Positions 36,488 through 43,907 of a stretch of DNA of 64,000 nt are shown here, piece after piece (position 1 is the stretch's first letter; every line of letters starts with the position of its first letter). This DNA is from Bradyrhizobium sp. AZCC 2176 (lineage in GTDB: Bacteria > Pseudomonadota > Alphaproteobacteria > Rhizobiales > Xanthobacteraceae): positions 186,001 to 250,000 of the forward strand of contig NZ_JAZHRX010000001.1 in the NCBI RefSeq assembly GCF_036924645.1, written 5' to 3'. The translations under genes were made by a program, and so were the position numbers. The notes below the pieces were generated by a model. It made no database searches. It was not told where the DNA came from and was given only the letters and a program-made list of their open reading frames with translations.

Positions 36488-37639
36488 TCACACCTTGATC
36501 GGGGCAACGTCGATCCAGCGCCGCTCGCGCCAGCTCTGCAGCGCGCATTCGGCAAGCTGCACGCCCTTGGCACCCTCCAGCAGCGTGTATTTATAGGGCG
36601 CATCCTCGCAGACATGGCGGATGAACATTTCCCACTGCTCCTTGAAACCGTTGTCGTAGACGACGTTCTCCGGAACTTTCTGCCAGTCAGCATAGAAATC
36701 ATGGGTGCGCTTCTCGTCCGGATTCCAGACCGGGCGCGGCGTCGCCTGGCGTGCCTGGATCACGCAATCGGTCAGGCCCGCCACGGCCGAGCCGAGCGTG
36801 CCGTCGACCTGGAAAGTGACGAGGTCGTCGCGGTAGACCCGCGTCACCCAGCTCATGTTGATGTGCGCGATCACGCCGCCCTTGAGGCGGAAGGTGGCAT
36901 AGGCGGAGTCATCGGCGGTCGCCGTGTATTTCTTGCCCTTCTCGTCGAAACGCTCGGGGATATCGGTCGTGCCGAGGCAGGAGATGCTTTCGACCTCGCC
37001 GAAGAGATTGTCCAGCACGTAGCGCCAGTGGCAGACCATGTCGAGAATGATGCCGCCGCCGTCCTCGCTGCGGTAATTCCACGACGGCCGCTGCGCCTCC
37101 TGCCAGCCCCCTTCGAACACCCAATAGCCGAACTCGCCGCGCACCGAGAGCATGCGGCCGAAGAAGCCGGAATCGCGCAGGAAAGCCAGCTTCTTCAGGC
37201 CCGGCAGGAACAGCTTGTCCTGCACCGTGCCGTGCTTGACGCCCCTGGAATTGGCGAGTTTGAGCACCGCGACCGCCTCATCGAGATTGGTCGCGATCGG
37301 CTTCTCGCAATAGACGTGCTTGCCCGCATTGATCGCCTTGGTCAGCAATGACGGACGGGCCTGCGTCGTGGCGGCGTCGAAGAAGATCGTATCGTTCTTG
37401 TCGGCCAGCGCCTTGTCGAGATCGGTCGACCAGCGCTCGACGTTGAAGCTCCTGGCGAGGCGCTCGACCTTTTCTGCGTCGCGGCCGATCAGGATCGGGT
37501 CGGGCAGCATGCGGTCGCCGTTGGACAGCAGCACGCCGCCCTGGTCGCGGATCGCGATGATAGAGCGGATCAGGTGCTGGTTGAGCCCCATGCGGCCGGT
37601 CACGCCGTTCATGATCAGGCCGAGGCGTTTGGTCGTCAT
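36488..37639 (-). CDS. Gfo/Idh/MocA family NAD(P)-dependent oxidoreductase
   Basis: A 383-residue dehydrogenase. The N-terminal LGLIMNGVTGRMGLNQHL is a Rossmann-like loop of unusual form (NGVTGRMG rather than GxGxxG). The catalytic EKP of the family is intact in VYCEKPIATN, and a late His-containing segment (LDMVCHWRYVLDNLFGE) matches the active site. Such enzymes oxidise sugar hydroxyls to keto-sugars. ATG 37639 has GGAGAAAG upstream and overlaps the enolase-family stop codon (ATGA). It is the third step of a four-enzyme operon headed by an ABC transporter. Confidence 0.9.
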   Translation of the reverse strand: MTTKRLGLIMNGVTGRMGLNQHLIRSIIAIRDQGGVLLSNGDRMLPDPILIGRDAEKVERLARSFNVERWSTDLDKALADKNDTIFFDAATTQARPSLLTKAINAGKHVYCEKPIATNLDEAVAVLKLANSRGVKHGTVQDKLFLPGLKKLAFLRDSGFFGRMLSVRGEFGYWVFEGGWQEAQRPSWNYRSEDGGGIILDMVCHWRYVLDNLFGEVESISCLGTTDIPERFDEKGKKYTATADDSAYATFRLKGGVIAHINMSWVTRVYRDDLVTFQVDGTLGSAVAGLTDCVIQARQATPRPVWNPDEKRTHDFYADWQKVPENVVYDNGFKEQWEMFIRHVCEDAPYKYTLLEGAKGVQLAECALQSWRERRWIDVAPIKV

Positions 37640-39039
37640 ACTGCTTTCTCCAAGGGAATTCTGGCTGTGGGCTGCGCGAGCGGCGACATCGCCGACCAAT
37701 CCGGATGAACTGAGGTGGCGAAGCCCGGTGTGGTCAGCGACCCCGTCAGGAGATCGCCGTCATGAATCGCGAGCCGGACCTTGCCGCTGTCGCCGACATA
37801 GAGATCGGGATGCGCCGATAAAAACGCGTCCGCCTCGGCAGCGGGCGTATCGCCGAAGCCGTCGACATAGTGATGGCCGTTGCGCTCGGCATGGGTAACG
37901 CCGATCAGCGCGCCGAGCGCGAGATCCTGCTGCACCGCCAGTCCCGCCTGGCAGGTGAGATCCTCGCCGGCGATGAAGCACTTTTCGCCGGCTGCGCTCC
38001 ACTTGACCGCGCGCGTAGCGTTGATGGCCGACTTGTAGATGCCCTTGCAGGATTTCGAGGAAATGCCGCGATAACCGAGCGCCCGGGCCACCGGGAATGC
38101 CTCATAGGAATCGTCAGCCTCGTCGACGATGAAGTCGCGCCGAGCCAGTGCGCCGAGCGGTGTTTGACGCGTGATGTCGCGCGGCATCGGCTGCTCGATG
38201 TAGAGCAATTTTTCCGCGATCGGCCGCAGCGTGGCGTCGCGATCGAGCCGCTCGACCAGCGAGTTCAAGCCAGCAAGATCGGCATACTGCTCATTGGCAT
38301 CGAGCGTGACGCGGTAGTCATAGGGCAGCGTGGCGAGCTCCTTGCCGATCCTTATCAGGCGATCCGCATCATGTGCGGGATCGCCGTTGAGCTTGAGCTT
38401 GAAGTAGCGTGCGCAAGCGTTTTCCTTCTGGTCGGCGACGCCGCCCTTGCCTTCGACCTTGTCATCCATCCCGACCGTGTGCCGGATCGCCACGCGCTCC
38501 AGCCGCTTGCGGCCTGCAAGAAACTGCGACACGTCGGCATCGGCCAGATCGCGCGACAGCCGCGCATCGACGCCAGCGATATTGGCCGCCATGCCATCGA
38601 AGAAATTGGTCCCGGTACAGCGCAGCAGTGCATCCAGGATCGCCTTGTCGATTTCAGCCGGCCCATAAGCCGCGGCCAGCGGCGGAATGTCTTCCCTGGC
38701 GCAGGCCGCCACCTGCGCGCCGATACACGCCGTGTGTAGACCGAATGCGGTCTCGAAGGTGGAATGCGCCAGATAGAGCTCGCGCGCGATCATCAGCGAG
38801 CGCCGCAATTCCGTGACTGTTTCCTCCGGCGAGAGGTGCGGCCGCTTGTCGAACCATTTTGCGACCAGGAATTCGGCGCTGGCGCCCGTCGCCCTGCCCT
38901 TGCCTTCGACCTCGATCTCGACGCGCACGAAAGCCTGCGGCGTCGCGTTGATAACGACCGCGCCGAACCGGAACGGCCGGGCGAAGCGCACCGGACGTTC
39001 AAAGAAGGAAATGTCCTTTACGGTCAAGCGATAAGGCAT
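37636..39039 (-). CDS. Enolase superfamily (mandelate racemase/muconate lactonizing type) protein
   Basis: A 467-residue enolase-superfamily protein, longer than the usual 360-400 residues. The KxK motif (YFKLKLNGD) supplies the acid/base Lys, the Mg ligands occur in TLDANEQY (Asp), YIEQPM (Glu) and VDEADDS (Asp/Glu), and GISSKSCKG offers a second Lys on the opposite face. This pattern suggests dehydration or epimerisation of a sugar acid through an enediolate. It lies 11 bases after the ABC ATPase gene and overlaps the dehydrogenase gene by ATGA, so it should act on the imported substrate or its first product. Confidence 0.85.
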   Translation of the reverse strand: MPYRLTVKDISFFERPVRFARPFRFGAVVINATPQAFVRVEIEVEGKGRATGASAEFLVAKWFDKRPHLSPEETVTELRRSLMIARELYLAHSTFETAFGLHTACIGAQVAACAREDIPPLAAAYGPAEIDKAILDALLRCTGTNFFDGMAANIAGVDARLSRDLADADVSQFLAGRKRLERVAIRHTVGMDDKVEGKGGVADQKENACARYFKLKLNGDPAHDADRLIRIGKELATLPYDYRVTLDANEQYADLAGLNSLVERLDRDATLRPIAEKLLYIEQPMPRDITRQTPLGALARRDFIVDEADDSYEAFPVARALGYRGISSKSCKGIYKSAINATRAVKWSAAGEKCFIAGEDLTCQAGLAVQQDLALGALIGVTHAERNGHHYVDGFGDTPAAEADAFLSAHPDLYVGDSGKVRLAIHDGDLLTGSLTTPGFATSVHPDWSAMSPLAQPTARIPLEKAV

Positions 39040-39050
39040 CGAGCCAGCTT

Positions 39051-39899
39051 TCAGTCCAGCGCGCTTTGGGTGAAAAAGTGCTTGCGAATCCGCTGCACCA
39101 GTTCGGTGAAGGCGGGATCCGCCATCGCATCCAGCGAGCGCGGGCGCGGCAGCGGCACGTCGTAGATCGCCGCGATCGCGCCGGGACGTTCGGTCATGAC
39201 CAGCACGCGGTCGGCGAGAAACACGGCTTCCGGGATAGAATGCGTGATCAGCAGCACGGTCTTGCCGGTTTCGCGCTGGATCCGCATCAGCTCGACATTC
39301 ATCTTCTCGCGCGTCATGGCGTCGAGCGCGCCGAACGGCTCGTCCATCAGCATGATCTTGGGGTCATGCACCAGCGCGCGGCAGATCGAGGCGCGTTGCT
39401 GCATGCCGCCGGACAATTGCCACGGCAGTTTCTTTTCGAAGCCTTCGAGGCCGACCAGCTTCAGCAGCGCTTTCGCCCGCGGCAGATACTCGTCGCGCGG
39501 CAACTTCTTCATGTCGATCGGCAACATCACGTTGGACAGAATGTTGCGCCAGGGCAGCAACAGCGCGTTCTGGAACACGATGCCGACATTGCCGTGCGGC
39601 TTCGTCACCTGCTCGCCTTCGACCAGGATTTCACCGGTCGACGGCGCCAGCAGCCCGGAGATCATTTTCAACAGCGTGGACTTGCCGCAGCCGGACGGCC
39701 CGACCACGACAAAGAACTCGCCCTCGTTGATGTGGAAATCCAGCGGCCGCAGCGACGGCACGTCGCCATCGCGCGAGCGATAGGTTTTTGAGACGCCGGA
39801 CAGCGTGATGCCCGGCGCCGCGGCGCCGGCGCGATCGGACACCAGGCGCAGATGCGCGCCTGGCTGATCGATCTCGATTGGTTTGGTCGCCGGGTTCAT
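39051..39899 (-). CDS. ABC transporter ATP-binding protein, nitrate/taurine/sulfonate type
   Basis: A 282-residue ATPase of the SsuB/TauB/NrtD class. Walker A is GPSGCGKST, the signature LSGGMQQR, Walker B IMLMDEPFGALD, and the H-loop is LLITHSIPEA, with the VFLADRVLVMTERPG that marks this subfamily. An extra N-terminal stretch of about 30 residues precedes the first strand. It pairs with the permease at 41073 and binding protein at 40016. A palindromic repeat lies in the 116-base gap before it. Confidence 0.94.
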   Translation of the reverse strand: MNPATKPIEIDQPGAHLRLVSDRAGAAAPGITLSGVSKTYRSRDGDVPSLRPLDFHINEGEFFVVVGPSGCGKSTLLKMISGLLAPSTGEILVEGEQVTKPHGNVGIVFQNALLLPWRNILSNVMLPIDMKKLPRDEYLPRAKALLKLVGLEGFEKKLPWQLSGGMQQRASICRALVHDPKIMLMDEPFGALDAMTREKMNVELMRIQRETGKTVLLITHSIPEAVFLADRVLVMTERPGAIAAIYDVPLPRPRSLDAMADPAFTELVQRIRKHFFTQSALD

Positions 39900-39926
39900 T
39901 TAGCTCATTCCGTTGTCGAGATGCCC

Positions 39927-40006
39927 GTCATTCCGGGATGGTCCGAAGGACCAGACCCGGAATCTCGAGATTCCGGGTTCGATGCTGCGCATCGCCCCGG
40001 AATGAC
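39927..40006. repeat. Inverted repeat GTCATTCCGGG...CCCCGGAATGAC
   Basis: The outer arms GTCATTCCGGG (39927 onward) and CCCCGGAATGAC (to 40006), and an inner palindromic ACCCGGAATCTCGAGATTCCGGGT, form a branched hairpin between the binding-protein and ATPase genes. It is a dispersed-repeat type typical of this group of genomes (memory). It interrupts an operon, so it may set the ratio of binding protein to ATPase. Confidence 0.65.
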
Positions 40007-40015
40007 CGCTTGTGT

Positions 40016-41014
40016 TCACGAACCGCCCTGCGGCAGGTAGTCGTTGGTATAAAACGCCTTCGGGTTATCCTTGGCCTTGGCATCCAACCCGCCATACTCA
40101 ACCATCAGATTGACGGTGTCGGTCATGTTCTGGTCCGTCACCTGGAACGGCCGCTTGGCCTTGGTTTCAGCCGTGCGGTAGAGCGGGATCGTCAACTCAA
40201 AGCCCTGCGTCAGCGTTTCGATCTTGCCGCCCTTCGGGTTGGCGTCGAGGATCGACTGCGCCGCGCCCTTCGGGTCCTTCTCGGCGGCTTCGACCGCTTT
40301 CGTCGTTGCCGACATGAAGCGCTTGACGAGATCGGCATTTGCCTTGACGAACTCGGTGTTGGCGACGACGCCCGAGCAGACCATGTTGATGCCGTAGTCG
40401 GCGAACTTGATCGCGTTGACGTCCTTGCCGGTGGCGTCCTTGATCTTCATCGACTGGTCCATGACGTAGCCGAGCAACAGGTCAGCCTGGCCGTTGATGA
40501 CGGCGTTCAGCTTGGTCTGGCCGTCGCCCGCCACGGTCTGGAAATCGCTTTCCTTCAGGCCGGTCTTCTTCAGGAACAGCGGCCAGATCTGCGTCATCGA
40601 GTCGGCCGGCGTGATCGCCACCGTCTTGCCCTTGATGTCCTCGGGCTTCTTGATGTTCTTTTCGACAAAGCCCATCGCCGACATCGGGCTGGTCTGCAGC
40701 AATACGCCGGTGGCAACGATCGGTGCGCCCTTCACGGCCGCGCGCATCATGGTGGGCACGTCGACATAGCCGAAATTGGCGGTCTTGGCCGCAACGGCCT
40801 GCGTGGTCGCCGCCGAACCGCGGCCTTCCTGGATTTCGAGATCGATGCCCTCGGCGGCATAGATGCCCTTGGCCTTGCCGTAATAGAACGGCGCGTGCTC
40901 GCCATAGACGTACCAGTTCAGCATCAGCACCACCTTGTCAGCGGCCGATGCCGGCAGCACTGAAAGCGCGGTCCAGATCAAGGCGGCGGAAATCGCCGCT
41001 ATCGTTCGTATCAT
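40016..41014 (-). CDS. ABC transporter substrate-binding protein, NMT1/SsuA-like
   Basis: A 332-residue periplasmic binding protein. MIRTIAAISAALIWTALSVL, ending in PASAA, is the signal peptide. The mature start VVLMLNWYVYGEHAPFYYGKAKGIYAAEGIDLEIQ is the THI5/NMT1 pattern (nitrate, sulfonate, pyrimidine-precursor binding). ATG 41014 is preferred over 41020 because GGGAGG lies six bases before it and directly abuts the other. The permease gene ends 58 bases upstream. In this operon the ligand is more likely a sugar acid or related carboxylate than a sulfonate, because all downstream enzymes are sugar-acid types. Confidence 0.92.
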   Translation of the reverse strand: MIRTIAAISAALIWTALSVLPASAADKVVLMLNWYVYGEHAPFYYGKAKGIYAAEGIDLEIQEGRGSAATTQAVAAKTANFGYVDVPTMMRAAVKGAPIVATGVLLQTSPMSAMGFVEKNIKKPEDIKGKTVAITPADSMTQIWPLFLKKTGLKESDFQTVAGDGQTKLNAVINGQADLLLGYVMDQSMKIKDATGKDVNAIKFADYGINMVCSGVVANTEFVKANADLVKRFMSATTKAVEAAEKDPKGAAQSILDANPKGGKIETLTQGFELTIPLYRTAETKAKRPFQVTDQNMTDTVNLMVEYGGLDAKAKDNPKAFYTNDYLPQGGS

Positions 41015-41072
41015 GGTCATCCTCCCGTTGGTGTTGATGCGGCCCTTGAGGCGGGCCGATTTCTGGTTTGGC

Positions 41073-41882
41073 TTACGAAGCAAATATGACGTCGTCGCGC
41101 TGGCTGACGTGCCAGGGAATCACGAGGCGTTCGATACGGTCGACGACCCAGAACAGGATCACGCCGAGTAGCGCCAGAATCACCAGTGCGGCAAACATCG
41201 TCGGCAGGTCGAACGTTCCGATCGAGCGCTGCATCACATAGCCGATGCCGGAATTGGAGCCGACGAATTCACCGACCACGGCGCCGACGACGGCGAGCGT
41301 CACCGACACTTTCAGACCGGAAAAGATCGCGGGCATCGCATGCGGCAGATTGACCGCGCAAAATACCTGGAAGCGGCTGCCCTGCATCGCGCGCGCCAGA
41401 TCGACCATGTCAGGATCGACCGATTTGAACCCCTGAACGGCCGACACGACGACGGGGAAGAATCCGAGCAGAAACGCCGAAATCACCTTCGGAATGATGC
41501 CGAAACCGAACCACACCACGAACAGCGGCGCGATCGCGATCTTCGGCACGGACTGCGAAAACACCAGCAGCGGATAGACATAGCTTTCCACCGTCTTCGA
41601 TCCCGCGATCAGCATGGCAATGGGAATGCCGAACACGGCCGACAGCAGAAAGCCGCAAATGGTCGCGTAGGTGGTGGGCCAGGCCTGCCGCAACAGTTCC
41701 GGCCACTCCGTCCGCAGCACTGCCACGACATCGCCGGGCGCGGGGATCTGATAGGCCGGAATCTGGAACAGGCGAATGGTGACGTCCCAGGCCACCACGA
41801 TGAACAGCAGGAACAGAAACGGCCGCACCCACGCTGCATTCAGCGCTTTCGACACGCCACTCTCGCGCTTCAACTCCGCCAC
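41073..41882 (-). CDS. ABC transporter permease, SsuC/TauC-like
   Basis: A 269-residue inner-membrane permease with about six hydrophobic helices, starting with FLFLLFIVVAWDVTIRLF. The cytoplasmic EAA loop reads DLARAMQGSRFQVFCAVNLPHAMP. GTG 41882 has GGGAG seven bases upstream. It is the first of the transport genes and follows the TetR gene by about 220 bases containing a palindromic repeat. Together with the binding protein and ATPase it makes a complete importer. Confidence 0.93.
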   Translation of the reverse strand: MAELKRESGVSKALNAAWVRPFLFLLFIVVAWDVTIRLFQIPAYQIPAPGDVVAVLRTEWPELLRQAWPTTYATICGFLLSAVFGIPIAMLIAGSKTVESYVYPLLVFSQSVPKIAIAPLFVVWFGFGIIPKVISAFLLGFFPVVVSAVQGFKSVDPDMVDLARAMQGSRFQVFCAVNLPHAMPAIFSGLKVSVTLAVVGAVVGEFVGSNSGIGYVMQRSIGTFDLPTMFAALVILALLGVILFWVVDRIERLVIPWHVSQRDDVIFAS

Positions 41883-41976
41883 GTCCCGCTCCCTGGTGAT
41901 CCTCTCTTGGGGAGAATTTAACCCGTTGGATAAATACTGGCAAGCGGGTTTTCGTGCGGCAACTTGTGACTCGGTC

Positions 41977-42095
41977 GTCGTTCCTGCGAACGCAGGAACC
42001 CATAACCATCGGCGTCAATTGTTACTGCAGGATCAAAGGCTACCGCCTGACATCGAGGGGCCGCGGCGTATGGGTCCCTGCTTCGCAGGGACGAC
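41977..42095. repeat. Inverted repeat GTCGTTCCTGCG...CGCAGGGACGAC with long centre
   Basis: Between the TetR gene and the permease gene, arms GTCGTTCCTGCGAACGCAGGAACCCATA (41977 onward) and TATGGGTCCCTGCTTCGCAGGGACGAC (to 42095) face each other and each arm is itself a small hairpin. The family recurs at 417, 49687, 57837 and 60945. Confidence 0.65.
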
Positions 42096-42099
42096 AAAA

Positions 42100-42807
42100 T
42101 TAGACCGGCTGATGCGCCGGCGACCGCACGGCCGGCGCCTCGGCCTTGCCGAAATCCGCGGTCGATTTGCCCGTCAGCGCCGCCAGTACCAGCGCCACCA
42201 TGTGGGCGAGGCGCTCGTCCCGCGCCTCCTTTTTCAGAAGATCGCGGCCGAAGATCACCGAGAGGGTCGCACTGTTGGAAAGATAGAAGAAGCATAGCCC
42301 GGCGATCGAAATGTAGAGCTGCACCGGATCGACCGCGACGCGAAAATCGCCGCTTTCGACGCCGCGCGTCACCACCGTGCGGATCATCTCGACGAACGGC
42401 GAGTGCATCGATTTAACCTTGGTCGAGCGCTTAAGATGGCGCGCTTTCGCAAGATTTTCGGTGTTTAGCAGGGCCAGAAACTCCGGGTTGCGGAGGAAAT
42501 AGTTCCAGGTGAAGTCGATCAGCCGCTCGATCGCCTCGGGCGGATCGAGATGTTCGAGGTCTAGGCCGCGCTCTTCGGAGCGGATCTTTTCATAAGCACC
42601 TTCCAGCACCGCAAGGTAGAGATTTTCCTTGTTGCCGACGTGATAGTACAGCATGCGCTTGTTGGCACCGGCATTGACCGCGATGCGGTCGACGCGCGCG
42701 CCGGCCAGGCCATGGGCGGCGAACTCCTGCTTGGCGGCCTCGAGAATGCGGATCCGCATCCCCTCAGGGTCGCGCTGCCATTTCTGAACGTGTTTTGCCT
42801 TTGCCAA
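42100..42807 (-). CDS. TetR family regulator, probable controller of the downstream transport/catabolic operon
   Basis: A 235-residue regulator as started here. The helix-turn-helix lies in MRIRILEAAKQEFAAHGLAGARVDRIAVNAGANKRMLYYHVGNKENL, followed by a helical effector domain. The open frame continues to GTG 42879, but that codon lies inside the arm of a long inverted repeat; the TTG at 42807 (MAKAKHVQKWQRDPEG) matches how relatives begin, though its ribosome site is weak. The C-terminal tail (KAEAPAVRSPAHQPV) is Pro-rich. It is upstream of and in line with the ABC transporter and enzyme genes, so it probably regulates them. Confidence 0.88.
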   Translation of the reverse strand: MAKAKHVQKWQRDPEGMRIRILEAAKQEFAAHGLAGARVDRIAVNAGANKRMLYYHVGNKENLYLAVLEGAYEKIRSEERGLDLEHLDPPEAIERLIDFTWNYFLRNPEFLALLNTENLAKARHLKRSTKVKSMHSPFVEMIRTVVTRGVESGDFRVAVDPVQLYISIAGLCFFYLSNSATLSVIFGRDLLKKEARDERLAHMVALVLAALTGKSTADFGKAEAPAVRSPAHQPV

Positions 42808-42874
42808 ATCAATCGCCCGATGGTCGTACGAAGCAAGCTGTAGCACGCAAGGTGCGGTTTGAGAATGAAGGTTG

Positions 42875-43051
42875 TTCACCCTCCCCTGGAGGGGGAGGGT
42901 CGGCTCACGTTGAGCGAAGCGAAATGTGAGACCGGGTGGGGTGATCTCTCCACTCGCACCACCGCCTCAATGGAGAGACTGTCACCCCACCCCGTATCGC
43001 ATCTTGCTTCGTGCGATACGATACGACCCTCCCCCTCCAGGGGAGGGTGAA
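42875..43051. repeat. 177-bp element with perfect 28-bp terminal inverted repeats
   Basis: The left arm 42875-42902 and right arm 43024-43051 are perfect reverse complements over 28 bases (TTCACCCTCCCCTGGAGGGG then GAGGGTCG and its mirror). A second inner pair (GGGTGGGGTGATCTCTCCA versus TGGAGAGACTGTCACCCCACCC) continues the fold, so the full element makes a long hairpin. It lies between the TetR gene and the VOC-protein gene, covering the apparent GTG start of the TetR frame. No transposase frame is inside. It behaves like a MITE or a mobile palindromic repeat. Confidence 0.8.
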
Positions 43052-43058
43052 CTTCGCC

Positions 43059-43907
43059 TCACGCATCCTTCCCCGCCGACGGCTGCACCAGTAGCGTCGG
43101 GACGCCGCTGGTGCCGCTGCGTACCGTCATGACCCGCGTTCCCGGCTTGCGGCCGGTGCGGACTTCCGAGACATCGGCCCCTGCCTGAACGAGCCGCGCA
43201 TGGGTGGCGTCGATGTCGGAGACGCGCCAGCACAGGCCGCGCAGCCAGTCCTGTGACGTATCCGTCTCCTTGCCCGGCCGGTGCGTCACCTCGACAATGA
43301 GATCGCCGCAGCGGAAGAACATCAGCCGGCCCCAATCGGGGTGCGAACGGTCGAGCGCCATGTCGAGGCCGAGCCGCGCGCCATAGAGCGCTGCGGCCCG
43401 TTCGGGATCCGACGTCGAAACCACGACATGGTCCATCGCCGTGATCGATCCGGGCGTGGTTCGCACCGACAGCGGCCGCTCCTTGTCGCGCTCGAGGAAG
43501 AACATGCGGACGCCGCGCGTGGCCTCTGTTGCGGCGCGCGTGCGCTTCCATGACAGCGTCGCGCCTGAGATCGCGTCCTGGCTTTCGACGTCGGCAATGG
43601 CATCGGGCTTCAGCGTCAGCCGGTCGAGCCTGCGATGCATCCTGGCGATGTCGCTGGTTCGGAAGCAGATGCTTGCGAGCCCCTCGCCCTGTGCGGCCAG
43701 CACGGCGCGAATGCGCTCCGCACTGGCGCCCTCGCCGCTCGGCGCCATCAATTCCAGCGTCGTGTTGTCGAGTGTGAACAGGACGCGGTCGGCGCCCTCG
43801 CCGCTGTTCCGCCAAGCCGGCATGCGGGCAAACAAGGTCTGGTAAGCGGCGGCGGCTGCGTTGATGTCGCCGGTGAGAACGACGACGTGATCGAGGCCGG
43901 TGATCAC
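43059..43907 (-). CDS. VOC (glyoxalase-like) protein with two domains
   Basis: A 282-residue protein made of two vicinal-oxygen-chelate modules: the first starts ITGLDHVVVLTGDINAAAAAYQ and the second, near residue 160, AMDHVVVSTSDPERAAALYGARLGL. The conserved His in each DHVVV and late Glu residues (EVTHRPG) are possible metal ligands. GTG 43907 is the start, overlapping the TGA of the glutamate dehydrogenase gene in a GTGA arrangement, so it is translationally coupled to an amino-acid dehydrogenase. Lyase, dioxygenase and resistance functions all occur in this fold; the substrate is not evident. Confidence 0.82.
   Translation of the reverse strand: MITGLDHVVVLTGDINAAAAAYQTLFARMPAWRNSGEGADRVLFTLDNTTLELMAPSGEGASAERIRAVLAAQGEGLASICFRTSDIARMHRRLDRLTLKPDAIADVESQDAISGATLSWKRTRAATEATRGVRMFFLERDKERPLSVRTTPGSITAMDHVVVSTSDPERAAALYGARLGLDMALDRSHPDWGRLMFFRCGDLIVEVTHRPGKETDTSQDWLRGLCWRVSDIDATHARLVQAGADVSEVRTGRKPGTRVMTVRSGTSGVPTLLVQPSAGKDA

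Noticed and set aside
39927..40006. CRISPR-like repeat possibility among the palindromic intergenic units
   Set aside because: The palindromes are single units scattered over the window, without regular spacing or spacers.
42808..42879. GTG start of the TetR gene at 42879
   Set aside because: The codon lies inside the arm of a 28-bp perfect inverted repeat and adds residues unlike TetR N-termini.
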